Assembly: GCF_047496725.1 (NCBI RefSeq)
Contig: NC_132977.1
Coordinates: forward strand, 1,707,001 to 1,771,000
Reading direction: 5' to 3'
DNA: 64,000 bases
DNA from: Anoplolepis gracilipes
Taxonomy: Eukaryota > Arthropoda > Insecta > Hymenoptera > Formicidae
Part shown: positions 1 to 12,120 of the stretch, piece by piece
Layout of the letters: each line of letters starts with the position of its first letter
How positions within the stretch are numbered: the stretch's first letter is position 1
Program-made: the position numbers and the translations under genes
The notes under the pieces: model-generated
The model's database searches: none
The model's input: the letters and a program-made list of their open reading frames with translations, nothing else
Told to the model about the DNA's origin: nothing

Positions 1-850
1 CGACCGCGTTGAGTGGAAGACTGAATGGTCTTATCGCGTGAAACTCGTTACAGACGAGAGCAAAAGATAATCGCGAGTATATATTCTTGAGTACAGCATT
101 TACACATTTTGAACGTGATGCAGTTACTTAAAACTGTCAGGCTTGTAACGAGAGCATTTCTTGCAAGTAGTTATTTTCACGGATGTTAAATAAGATTACG
201 ATTTTGTAATGTGCATCATGTTCGTAAAATGATTAAATAATTATTTGATAATAAAAAATATTTAATAAGGGAATAAAATATAAATATATTTAAATAGTAG
301 CTAGAAAAAATGTGCTTATTCTGCAAACAATCCGCGATAGAGATTATTTATTTAACCTATTTCTAGGCAATGTGTGCTGCATTACTCAAATTGTGCATTT
401 AGATTAAATTAACGATTAGTCGAGACCTTTGAATATTTTTTTCAACAAGATGACATATAAAATTTTAAATGTCGTTTTCATGGAAATCGTATTTAAATAG
501 CGGTTTACGCGCGACTACACAATGGAGTACACATGTACACATATATAGATATATACATGCACACGTGAAAATTTCCCGGTGTTCTTTCAGTTTGCGATAT
601 TGCAGGCGTCGTTACAGGACCGTGCTTCGGCCTTTTATGAGATTATAAATCAATGATGGCGCGTTTAATCGCCAAATAAAGGGAGATTAAATTGCGCCGA
701 CGAGGCATACCGGTCTCGTGTGTCTTGGAATATAAGCGGAAGACAGATATAAAACCCAAAGCTTTTATTCGAAGGGACCTATCATTATAATACGTGGTTA
801 TTTAACGAGTTTCGTTTCCAGTTGTTCATTTCTTTCACTTCGTTAAAAAT

Positions 851-910
851 TATACATGTATACAAAAATGTATACATGTATATAAATATGCTATAAATTA
901 TACATGTATA
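851..910. repeat. Three copies of the 12-bp palindrome TATACATGTATA
   Basis: Exact copies start at 851, 871 and 899, each flanked by A-rich sequence. Each copy is its own reverse complement, so the cluster can fold as small cruciforms or serve as a homotypic site for a dimeric factor. No function is assigned. Confidence 0.8.
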
Positions 911-3327
911 TACAAATATTGTTTCTCACAACTGCCCGATTATTTAATATTTTATTATATATTTAATAAATGTATTAATTATTAATATATTTAATTGTTC
1001 TATTATAAATTTTTTTCGTTGAATAACTTACTTATAATATATTCGTTGTAATATCATGATATACGCGCTTCTTTTATTCAACATGTCTTTGCTTGCAGAA
1101 AATTTTTGTATAAATTAACACATACGTGATGACCTAAACGACGTCCATCTCGCAATCACGCAAAGTATTATATACATTGTTTAGTATGTAGATCGCAAAG
1201 CGAATGTAAATCGCTTGTTGGTTCCAATTTATTCCATCGCAAGAAAATCTCTAAACACATATTTTCATTTAAAATACTTTGATTCATTATCTCTTTTAAT
1301 TTGTTTTATCTCTCCATTCTGTTCTCCTTCTACCGACATTATTTTTTATTTGATTCAATATCTCTTTTTTTCTCTAATAGTAAAAATTGTTGTTTTTATT
1401 AATTTCTTATTTCGGACAGACATAAAAAAAATGTATTAATGTTTTATCGGTTCATTGTTAATCCTTATAATTTATGAAAGAATATTTGAGTAAATTTTTA
1501 CGTATTTAAATCTTTTTTAATGCAGCAATTGCTATTTTTGCTAAATCGGTGAGTGATTTTTTTCATCAAGTTTAAAATATTACGTTTGACAAAACATATG
1601 ATTCGTGAAACATATTCGTGTTCTATGGAGGCAGCTGACTCTCATCTAAAACGCTGCGACGAGTTGCATGTATGCATTCACATTCATATACAAAGATATA
1701 ACGCGGGCATAACGAATCACAGTACTTCCGAGAGAAACACCCATCACGATTCCCACAAGTGCGAGAGGGTCGTGCACGACCGTTCTCGATTGACTCTTGA
1801 GTGGCGGACGTAGAATCGCTGTTAAAAATCGGATCGGTCACGGCTCAAGGAGACAGACAATGTCGTCGTCTAGGACGTGGCTACCTGGCACTATAGCGTT
1901 TATGCGCTCCGTATGCTGGTAGGACGTGCTCGCTCGTTTCTCTAACGTGAGGCTAAACTGTCGCGATAAATGATCCTCCGGAAGGTTATTAATTGTCTTT
2001 GGCTCCCGGTCGGGCGCATTGTAGATCGCGAAAACATTAACCGAAAAGAAACTCTGCTTTCTACCTTGCCATATGCGCGCGGATGATATATACAGAGTGT
2101 GATGAGAAATCGCGCACTATTAACTAGAGATCTTAGGAAAACTTTGAGACGAAACATTTTTACTAAACATTTTCCGTTCTTCTATGACATTCTTTCTCCT
2201 TTTTAATCAATATCTTTCTTAATTGAATTAAATGTTGAAATAAATTTTATTGGAATTTATTAACTGAATTAATTATTTAAGCTCCTAAAGTTTAATTGGA
2301 TAAAAATATTTAATTTCAAATTTAATTTGTTTTCAATTCAAAATTATTCATGTTTTACTATTACGATAATCGTTATCCTTCTAATTTTGCATATCTATTT
2401 TCTATAAAAGTATAAAATTACATTACTTTTTATATACACCCTATATATTGGCATATTGCTTCATCTATATACTCCCGCTAAGATATGTGTGCGCGCCGAT
2501 GTATAGGATCATTTTTCAAGGATTCGATCGACGTGTCCGTGAATGAGCCACCACCATCCATCAAACTGATCGTTAAAAACGCATCGATGCCAATACAAAT
2601 TGTGCCAGCCGCATGTTACATTCTTGCTACGTTCTAGGGCTTTTCCGGGATTCTTTCGTGGATCAACGATGTCGTAATTTACAATTTTCATATTTTTGAT
2701 TTTGAGCACATTTACTAAATAATAAATAATATGTATGATAAAGAGATTTTAGTTGAAAAGAAATATTATATTATCTTTTTTATATTTTTACAAATAATAA
2801 TAATAATAATTAATTTTATTTATGTGATATTAAACAAAATTTATATGTAATATAAAATTAACACAAAATATTTAAAATTAACTATTAAATTATTAACATT
2901 TTTAAAAATATTTTTTGTTTTTTCCAAATTATAAAAAAATTTAGTTATTTTTCTATAAAAAATTGTGATATAAATTATATGCAAACCAGAGCATATATTT
3001 TATTGATTGATTATAAGATTATTTTTACAAAATTTTATAAAAACATTGCTTAAGAAATTGTCATTTTTAATTACTGTTATTCATACAAGTCGAAAACATA
3101 TCAGCAATGTGTTTAGAGAGAACCAGTTTTCTGTGCCAAAGTTCCCACTATCATTCTACTTCGCCATAAGATTCTTCGCTTCGCGTTCGCGCGCAAAATC
3201 CTGTTTACTTTATGTAATCCGGTAATAGTCGATTATATACGGCGTATGCATTTATTTGCGCGTAATCCTTTCGCGCATAATTAAACACCGATAACATCGA
3301 GACGAGAAACTTTCGTGCACAAACGTC

Positions 3328-3347
3328 CGCGCGCGCGCGCGCGCGCG
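3328..3347. repeat. (CG)n run
   Basis: About ten alternating CG dinucleotides, a potential Z-DNA tract. Survival of such a CpG run fits a genome with little CpG methylation decay, as in many Hymenoptera. Confidence 0.85.
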
Positions 3348-4772
3348 TGTTCAAACGCGTATCTCGGGTGATATATCGACTCCTTCTTTCGCGAGTAGAT
3401 TCATTGACTCATTAACGCACCGAGAAAAATTACCGGCTGTATATCACGACCCGGACAGTAATCAAGTGCTCATTCTTAACGCGGTGTGTAATAAATATAT
3501 GAATTAATATACCGTCGATTAATTATATCGCGCAAACCATGTTTCTAATGTGTACTCTCGTTGCTGGAAGAATTATAACGACGAACGCGTCTACGAACAC
3601 TGCGGAAAAATGATTAACCCTATTTGCACATTGCGCAAAACTTTCCGTAACACGAGATTCCTTATAACGGTCGATCTTTGCGTAGAATTGAAAATTAACA
3701 CCTTCAAACATAAACGATCTCCGTATATTATCTCTGTAGACGCATATATACATATATGTATATTCAAAATATTCCAAAAATCCAGCTTCTCTAAATCATA
3801 AATACATACTGGAAACCAAATACGAAGAAAAACATATACTGTTGTTTCAATGATAAAGCTATGTAAATGATAATGTCACTAATCTTATCTACTCTTACAT
3901 CTTGTTTTACTAAAACAAATAATTTTTCTTCCTCCGGCAACTATTGCAAGAAATCGAGATGCTTTTCTTTCCATTCTTTTTAAATTACATGCTTAAATTA
4001 TTGTGCTCTGTATCTGTGCTCATAATCCATACGGTTCATATGCATTTTTTATCATTAGTTATTGTTGACATTAGTACTATAATACAAGAACTTGAAATTG
4101 AAAAATTTTGAGAAAATTATTCGTCATGATACGAAACACATTATATAATTAAATTCATTTAATTTTTGTCTTCAGAGAAATTAAAAATTTCGTTTCTTAT
4201 GTCTCAAATTTTTTTTTAATTTTATATATTAATGTATTGTATTAAATTATATATATATATATATTTCATATACATATAATTATACGTATAAATTGACTTA
4301 AATATTCTTAGATTTAAAATATTTTTAAAATCACATAAACCTCAGACGTGTTATAAACATATTTATCACATATTCTTTCTTCAGCGTAAGCGTATATATT
4401 TTGTTTATTTTTACAAGTGTAACGTACATAAAAGAAAAAGAATTCCTTCTTCGATTACCAAAACGATTATAAAGATGACGATCGCGCGACGAGCGCAAAT
4501 TCGGCAAGGGTTGAGACGATAGCGAGGGGTAAAGACGACAAAAGAAGCGTTGCTCTCCGGCTCTCGGGTCGGATAGTGAAAAAGGCCTCATAAAGGGATA
4601 AACGTCACATGGGACTTGTGTTTAATGGCGCGTAAACTGCTACGTGCCCCTGTACGCAGGTAAACGTGCACGCACATGGGCTGCCGCGATGACACGCAAT
4701 AGTACCCGAAAGGGTTCTGATTTTTCTGACCCCTTTTGATCTTGTCGTTGTCATCATTATCATGGACGTCAA

Positions 4773-4802
4773 CGTCGTCGTCGTCGTCGTCGTCGTCGTC
4801 GT
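4773..4802. repeat. (CGT)10 microsatellite
   Basis: Ten CGT units. Read on the - strand they give a poly-aspartate run inside an open frame (4588-4884) that has no other protein-like feature, so I treat this as a simple repeat rather than coding. Confidence 0.85.
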
Positions 4803-7600
4803 TACAGCCGAGATCTGTAAACTGATATTTAGAGCAGAGATACTGCGAGTCGATCGACTTCATTAACGCGTCAATGTCGAGCAAATATTGACTCTATTCA
4901 TAGAAACTAGGGTACGAGGCATCGTGTATTTACACTGTGTATATATGTACATGTGAGACTTTTTCCTCGTGACTCGTGACCCTTCTTTTCTCCTTTCGAA
5001 TTTTCTCATTTCATCTGTTTCACATACTACAGATACGACATTATGAATTATGATTTCAAAGTCAATGATAAAATTGGAAGAAATCGTGCATAATTTCTTT
5101 CCGCGACAACTGTTACATTGATTGAAAGATTCCGATAACGTGCGAATTTGTATGCGAGACGATTTTCGCAGCAGATATTTCGAAGTCGGCGCGATGTCGC
5201 GTGCAAGGATTTGTCGCGACAAATCAACCTTGGCCCACATTGACATGTGGATATCCTCGATAACAATTGCATAGTGATCTTCTTGTAAAATCAATAGACC
5301 GCGTAAATAGTACAAGTAAATAGTACCAGTTAAGTACAGCCGAGATGTTTGCTGCAAAGACTTGACTCGTGTTCTCCGTGATTTATCGCAAATGTACGCC
5401 ACTCCTCGGAGGTGTTCTGTTTCCTGGGTTATTATGTTCTAGGTTATTAGGGCGATGGAATTTTTTGCGAGCTACGCTCGCAATTGTTCCATCTCTGGCC
5501 TATACATCTCAACCTTTCGCGCTTATTGTTTTCTTCATTTCGCGATTTATCTCGAGCCATATATCTGCGTCTGTCCGTTCAAGAGCACGCGCAATCCGGT
5601 TGCTCCGTTATACGTATATACTCTGCTGCTTTATTTGGTTTTGTATTAGGTCTCCTTGCCCGAACTCTTAGACTCACTTAGAACGGCCGAGTCTTAGATT
5701 CAGGTGTGTTTGAAATATTAGAAAATAGTCTCTCTCTCGACCGAGATCTGTATTGACGTTGAATATTTCGAGAATTCTTAACATATATTACAAGAATGCA
5801 TATGTAAATATGTTACGTTAGAAATTATAAATCTAAGCGTATACAAAATACAATAAAGATTTCAGATTAAAACAAGAAAAAGAAAAAAATGTGAGCATGT
5901 CATTTATATAATTTTTGTAATTTTTAAATCTTTAAATATCGCGGAGAATAAACATACTATAAACACTTGAATCAAAATTTCGGAATTTTTTTTGCATTTG
6001 ACATCGAAACTAGTGCAGATGTACACACGTAAAAATCACCACGTAATTGATCGTTTTAATGAGAAAATGCCATCAATTAAAAGAATTCAGATAGGAATGA
6101 GAGGGAGGGGGAAAGTAGGAAAAGTTTCACTTCATTAATGAAGCGCATAACGAGTGGAAGAGGAGAATTAGCAGGTGTTAAGCAACCATGTCATGAAGAA
6201 ACTTGAAAATCTTAACGAACTCGGCTCTTTTTCACTAGTTTGTTCTCGTTTCGTTTTATCGTCCGTCTTTGTTGACAATCCATTTTCTTTAGAAGCGCAA
6301 TTATAAAGAGTTGACGCAGTGCACGCGGAAGATTGTATCAGAGTACCTACTAATTACCGTCAGGCTGGGTTCTCATTAAAATACTCCTCTCCTTGTTTTA
6401 TATAAAAAAGAATATCTTTTCGAGCAACTTTATCTCCTAAGCATGACACACCGACTATTTCTCTCTTTCTTTCACTCTTTCGCTATCGATCACGGGTATA
6501 TTTTTAAATCAACGAATCTGCAGGAGGTCTCCTGCGTCGAGTCGTGGCGAGCGAATGCAGTTAATTTTTTTGCACATATTTTTATATAATGTATCACCCG
6601 ATGTGCAACTTGTCACAATATAGTGTCATTTACGAGAGATACGAACTGATTGTCAGAAACGTTAGCATTTCACGAATACTACTTTCTAAACTTTTTTTTG
6701 TCTATCTCTTTCTGTCAATGTATTTCGTAAATCTGAACTTTTATGTTCATTATTTTAAAAAAACATGTATCGTGATGTCGCCCAGTTTAGTCGTTTTATT
6801 ATAACAAAACCAATCTTTCTATAGTTATGCACCGAATACAATTTTATAAAATTACGACTCATAAATTTGGAAAGCTGGTTCTCTTCGTCGTATCAATTTC
6901 AGATCGAAAACTTTTGTATCGCATCGTCGATGATGAAAAAACTCGCACGACGAGAAACACCGATGATTGTAACTTCCTTATCATCAATATATGGTCTAAT
7001 TTTATTCCAGTTTATTCGAAAAATAGGTTTCTCGTTTCGATACTCGATACTAAGTCGAGGCAGATGGCACCGTTTGCCGAGATAACGCTGATTTATAACA
7101 CGCCGGTGGGTTAAAACGAGTTTCGATTCGAGCATTACGACAGGTTGGGGAAACATAGATTTGAGAAAGAAGAGAACCTAATGATTCTCCGGATATCCAT
7201 TTCATGCCCATGGGCAAAGATCTAATCGTCCTCTGCTCAAAAACTCCGTATCCACCAAATAATATACACGAAAGCACTTTCGTCATCGCGATATTACAAA
7301 CATTATATAGACTTTGTTGATTTAAAGCTATGCAAGACTTTATAAAAAAAAACGTACTCACTTAAAATCAAAGTTCCATCATGTTTCCAATTAGTTTCCT
7401 TGTATTCTAAATCCGGTTTAAACACATCCGTAAGATATTGTGGGAGGAATAAAAATTGAAACGAACATAGAGAAAACCGGTTCGCCGCCCCACCATTCAA
7501 CATCAATCGCGCTTTATTCTTCCAAGGATGAGCCGAAGCAATATGACTCTATCTCTTCTTTGAATAAATTTTATAATTTTTATAATTTTTATAATTGCAG

Positions 7601-7678
7601 GTAGATAAATGGTGCAAGGTGTGCAAGGAACGTGCAGCCGGTTATCATTTTGGAGCATATACATGCGAGGGTTGCAAG
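7601..7678 (+). CDS. kni-like: Knirps-family nuclear receptor, internal exon with zinc finger 1 of the DNA-binding domain
   Basis: This exon encodes 26 residues (numbered 1-26 here) forming the first C4 zinc finger of a nuclear receptor. The zinc ligands are Cys5, Cys8, Cys22 and Cys25, and the P-box begins as CEGCK. The core GYHFGAYTCEGCK is typical of nuclear receptors, and knirps proteins read similarly. The acceptor (TTGCAG, ending 7600) and donor (GTAAGA at 7679) are both good. The exon is phase 0 at both ends, and the join to 24971 continues exactly as CK-SFFGR, an intron position shared with Drosophila knirps genes. There is no in-frame ATG, and a TAA in the same frame lies just upstream at 7592, so translation must begin in an earlier exon. 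Oddity: Lys9 follows the second Cys where nuclear receptors almost always have Gly. The sequence would be too short to find by open-frame length. Family is secure; which paralogue it is remains uncertain. Confidence 0.93.
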
Positions 7679-8138
7679 GTAAGAGACGCTTGTCAATAAT
7701 TAGATGACATGATAAAATCCGGGTTAGGTTTTACGGACTTTGTGACATGACGTTGACAATTCACACGACGATGTTTAGTCACACACTCTGTTTGTGTTGC
7801 GCGCGTTATATAACATTTGTGATGCAAATTCTGTAACCTTATGAAGAGCAATGCAAATATAATTATTAAGTCGCACAGTTTCGTCGTTTTCAAATAAGTC
7901 GTAAATAAGTCTGTCTTCATTTTTCGGAATTATAACAATTTCGTAATATACGATTGAAAGAAAACTAGTATAAAGTTGAATGAATGAGAAGATACATGAT
8001 AAAGACGCAAGGTCTATTTTTTTTAAAAGAGGTTTTTGAATGTGAAAAATGCCAAAACGATAGTTTTTCGCTTCTCAAATGATTGTTCTAAAACGTTAAG
8101 CTACTTCACGCATTAATTATTCTTTCATCTACTTGTTC

Positions 8139-8140
<2 letters not shown>

Positions 8141-8176
<36 letters not shown>
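8141..8176. repeat. (AAT)12 microsatellite
   Basis: Twelve uninterrupted AAT units within the intron. Confidence 0.9.
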
Positions 8177-8489
8177 TTTGTTGAGCATACAAATATGAAT
8201 AAATACACTAGAAGTTTAGTCATTTATAAAAGAAGTACAAAAGATGAAATAATAGCAATAATGTTGCTATAATCCAGAAATAAATCGCGTTGCATTTTAT
8301 GTATGAAATTTATTAAGCGTATAGTTCACATCAGAGTTAATTTTTTACAAACATGTAATAAAAACTAAATATGTCATCATAAGTTAATAAGAATTATCAT
8401 ATTCCCTTTTCAATTCATTTATATTGTGTTAATTTATAGTCACATTATTAATGGAAAAATTATATATATATATTATATTACGCAAAACT

Positions 8490-8512
8490 AAAAAAAAAAA
8501 AAAAAAAAAAAA
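8490..8512. repeat. Poly-A run, 23 nt
   Basis: Homopolymer preceded by a short TA-rich stretch. No retroposon body or target-site duplication is visible next to it. Confidence 0.9.
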
Positions 8513-9389
8513 GATATTACGTGTTTTCTAGTAAAACCACATATGCACAATTTTGTAGTAAAAAGAAAAGTAACAAAGTAAGGCAATGATTTATCAGCAA
8601 GTTAGCATTGAGAAAAAAAACCATCGTTGGCAAAAAACGAACGGAAGTAGTTTCTACCCGATATTAACCTGCTGCGAAGATTTCGCAAAGTTGTAAATGT
8701 CGATACGCCGATGATGAGTCGACGTATACGATGCGTGCACGCGTTTCGCACTCTAGTTTAAAGAAGAAGCAATTTAATAACCCGTGACAAATGTAAAAAC
8801 GAAAAAGCTCCGATGGTAGAGATCCTCCGTCATAGTAATCATGGTCAACGAAAGAGGTGAGAAAGTCTGATATGTGGAAAAGGTGAGCGCACGCGAGAGG
8901 CAAACGCGAGAAAAAAGGAGAAAAATCTCCTGCCCCCGGCTCGAATCCGTAAGTGGACGAGAGACTCGAGCGCGACCAATCGATTATTTCGGATCGTCCT
9001 CGTTCAGCGATGCCCGGGCTGCAGCGAATCGCGACGAATATTCCGGAAATAATAACGTATCGATATAGAATGATAACATTGCCTAAAAATATAACGCGGC
9101 CATTGTACGTTGTTACTTTAGCTGGAAGCGCATAATAAAAAATTACATTTCTTTCTATTTTATTTTATTTTGAGACAACGATATACATACGCGATTTGTA
9201 AGTAACTTAAAGATTTTACAATCGTTGAAAAAAAATTCTTCAAAAGAGGAAGGAACGAATCTGTTTCTCGGAACAGATGCGGGATACGCGCGAGCGCGGG
9301 AAATAACGAGGAAAAGCGAGGATATTGTGTCGATCGCGGTTCGCTCCCGCGATTAGTCACGTGAAGCATTACAGTCGCGAATAACATTC

Positions 9390-9454
9390 AACAGGTGGAT
9401 TCAACAGGTGGCATTCAACAGGTGGATTCCGCCGCACATGCGCAACCACCTGTT
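9390..9454. promoter_or_regulatory. Homotypic cluster of four AACAGGTGG E-box sites
   Basis: AACAGGTGG occurs at 9390-9398, 9403-9411 and 9417-9425 on the + strand (spacings 13 and 14 bp). It occurs once inverted, as CCACCTGTT, at 9446-9454. CAGGTG is the core bound by Snail/Escargot/Scratch zinc fingers, by ZEB/zfh1 proteins and by some bHLH dimers. Four identical 9-mers in 65 bp are far above chance. The three direct copies share flanking ATTC, so local tandem duplication probably made part of the array. It lies 1.7 kb inside the intron, a plausible position for an enhancer or silencer. Binding and function are inferred. Confidence 0.5.
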
Positions 9455-11510
9455 AAATCTGTACGTACTATGGTATACGAGCGCGCATGTATATGTGTAT
9501 CAAACAACAGCAACGGTGATTCGCGAGTCTCGTTAAACTACGATCTTAGAACCCCCTTAGAGATGTTGACCCTTGCTCTCGTCCTCTTATCCCATTAATG
9601 CGCGTTATACCGTGAAATATCGATACCACATACTAAATGACCCATCCGAATAATTGAAGCTCATTAACGACAATAAATGGCTAATGGATCTGCTGTTCTA
9701 CTTGCTTTTACGGAGATGGGGTAACAGATAATGTTTTCAGTCAATTAAACTTTCCTCTCATAAACTAGAATAAACCGGGAAACTCTTTAAGAAAGAAAAT
9801 ATATTACCGTGTTTAAATCTTGATAACAAAAAGAAGAGCATTTTAATCGAATTTGTAAAAAGTCCATCGGATCGTTCTAAGATTACTAAATAACGGTGTC
9901 GGAATTAAACAAATTAGTTTATACTATATAAAAAATATTTTATTATGCATATATAAGATTGATCGCATAAATTACTTTCGGATACGATATAATTCTACTT
10001 TTTTTTTTATCGCGACACTACGCTTTTCAGCATAATGAATCAGCGATACAATTATTATCACTCGTACGTAAGTGAAATTAATCGATGTTTCACGCCTCGC
10101 GTCTTTAATTAATGAACACGGATGACTGATTTAATAGTACGAAATATGATACCGCCCGGAAAATTAATATCGCCATCGTGTATCGTATACGTCACGTCAC
10201 GTCGTGTAGTGTACAACTATATACCAGCAGGAAGGAACCGCTGCTCTCACGAGGTTCCGATGTTATCGCGAGATATATAATAGTGTCATCGAAACCCTGA
10301 TATCAAAAGGGCAAGTAAGGGAGAGGGGGCACAAAAGTATAGCGGCCAGAATTAGAGGCACTCGCTCAGGCGACCAATTTTTCACGCACACACATGCACA
10401 ACGACACGGAGCGAGCACCGCGGGTGCATGCCGAGTTCCATGATCTCTAACCTCGAAGCCGATCTACCTTCTTCTCGATGGGTATTTGGAAATATTTGAA
10501 ATAATTTAGCGGCCGTGCACATACGACGGCCATGGACGAAGAAACGAGGAACACTCATTAGCATACTAACGACTGTCCCTCGAATTCTCCGCGTAACATC
10601 GAGAGGAGGGCGCAAGTTCCCCTCCTCTTTCCTCTCTTTCTCTCTTTCTCTCTTTCTCTCCTAACCTTCTTTGCGTGCAACGGCGATAACCGTGGCCCCT
10701 TTGCTTCACGCTCCGGATTTTTTCCTCTCTTCCATTTTTGGTACCACGAGAGCACGCGCGCGAACGTTCGCAAACACACGAAAGACTGAAAATATGATGT
10801 TACCTTGAACAGCGAGCAGGAGCGGATCGATCATCACGCAATAATCTTTTTGCGATCGTAAAAATTGAAAATCTTTTGCCGATATTGTCGCGTGAATAAA
10901 TCTCAATAAAATAAAATATTGAAAAATTACAATGATTATTAAAATAAATTCAAATATTCAATTAGCTTTAGCTTTTACTTTCTATGAAATGAAAGTGACA
11001 GTTAATTGCATCATAATTAAAAGAACTCTTGCATTGCCGATGCGTCCCTGTGTTTCGTGAATCGTCTTGGTTTCTCGGATGGCGTCCGAATTCCACATTT
11101 GTCGTCCGGAACGCGTTCAAATAAAGGAGAGCCAGGTCGTTCGAAGGCCGAAGCAACGAAGCAGAGCCGAAGGCAGGATCGCCAAAAGATGGTAAATCGT
11201 GACGCGTCGTATACATGATGAATATTAACACGAACGACCTGGCTCGGTCTTTTCCTCTCTCATCTCTTCGTCTCGTTTCGCTTCAGGCAACTCCGGTGCA
11301 CTAATTTGCACAGCAGTTCGCTCTCTTGTTAAGAGAAACACAGGCGCGGAAGACGGCGAAGACCTAGATTCGGGTCAGGCGTCACGTTTATTTATGATGC
11401 AAATGCCATTGTTTTTCGGGACCTCAGCGGTCTGCACATTATGCGCGGCCGACATTGCAAAAATTTTTCAGCGCTTCTTGTCTTCGCCGCCCCCTCCGTC
11501 TTCCCTTCCG

Positions 11511-11525
11511 CCCCCCCCCCCCCCC
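11511..11525. repeat. Poly-C run, 15 nt
   Basis: Homopolymer in a pyrimidine-rich stretch. Open frames crossing it are artefacts of composition. Confidence 0.9.
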
Positions 11526-11828
11526 GCCTTCCTGTTTAAAGAAGAAATGCATGATTCAGGCGACGCAGTTATTCATTGTTCAACAATGAGGACTCGTCCA
11601 AAAAGTCAAAACCACCTGACAACCGATCCAGGGCACAAACGTGTACCTGACAAGGACTGCTTTCTACGCATCCGAGTCATCGCTTCGACTACAACTGATT
11701 TTTTATGCCGAGCTTCCGGCGACGAGGATTTGAAAAGACACTTAGGCGAGTAACAACGACTTCCGGCGAGCAGTACACATTTAAGCGGCGAAAGAGGATG
11801 AAACATTTCAAGAAGTCAACGATGCACA

Positions 11829-11893
11829 TAGGGTGCATAGAAATTATCCTTTGAATGTTTAACTACTGCCTGCCTCGTGGCAAATGCACCCTA
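11829..11893. repeat. 65-bp unit bounded by a 10-bp inverted repeat (TAGGGTGCAT)
   Basis: TAGGGTGCAT at 11829-11838 is matched by its reverse complement ATGCACCCTA at 11884-11893. The outermost bases are TA on each side, which resembles a tiny TA-target element or a hairpin. With only 10 bp of identity, chance cannot be excluded. Confidence 0.4.
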
Positions 11894-11970
11894 CTATTTG
11901 AATACGCACGAAATGACTGTATATGTACTTTTGTTAAATCAGTAAAGCATTTTGATGAGATAAGATAAAA

Positions 11971-12120
11971 AATACATTAAAGATAAAATATTATAAAATC
12001 TATCTAAGAGATTAAAAAGATATATAAAGTAAATAATATTAAAAGCAATAAAAATAATACATTAAAGATAAAATAAAATATCTAAGGGATCTAAAAGATA
12101 TAGAAAGTATAAATAATATC
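11971..12120. repeat. Diverged tandem duplication, period about 85 bp
   Basis: Two similar copies begin AATACATTAAAGATAAAATA at 11971 and 12056. Both continue with a TCTAAG-rich, AGATATA-containing stretch ending near AAATAATAT. Small indels and substitutions separate them, so the duplication is not recent. Confidence 0.6.

Larger units (their letters stand above)
1..7600. other. Upstream region or 5' intron of the knirps-like gene, no gene recognised
   Basis: Mostly AT-rich non-coding sequence. The open frames here are short, lack recognisable domains and have no convincing splice context. The first exon of the nuclear receptor gene, carrying its start codon, should lie here or beyond the window edge. 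The best-looking donor (GTGAGT at 1549-1554) does not join in phase 0 to the exon at 7601 with an ATG in the same frame, so I could not place that exon. The region holds a triple TATACATGTATA repeat, a CG run and a CGT microsatellite, listed separately. Confidence 0.6.

Noticed and set aside
1520..1554. ATG followed by a good GTGAGT donor as the missing first coding exon
   Set aside because: The ATG frame would leave the exon in phase 2, whereas the exon at 7601 needs phase 0. The phase-0 frame ending at the donor has an upstream stop and no ATG.
4588..4884. - strand open frame with a poly-Asp run
   Set aside because: The Asp run is just the (CGT)10 microsatellite, and the remainder is unlike a protein.
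4863..5402. 179-codon open frame on the - strand
   Set aside because: No domain, no convincing splice or promoter context and no recognisable similarity. One such frame in 64 kb is compatible with chance. Protein-level evidence would be needed.
7598..7604. CAGGTAG, the Zelda/TAGteam heptamer, across the splice acceptor
   Set aside because: Five such heptamers on both strands of the window (also near 1881, 13802, 15579 and 56119) is no more than expected by chance. This one is explained by the splice site.
7609..7611. ATG inside the zinc-finger-1 exon as a start codon
   Set aside because: It is out of frame with the zinc-finger reading frame.
8936..8950. GGCTCGAATCC resembling a tRNA B box
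   Set aside because: The flanking bases do not form a T-arm stem and no matching A box or acceptor stem was found.
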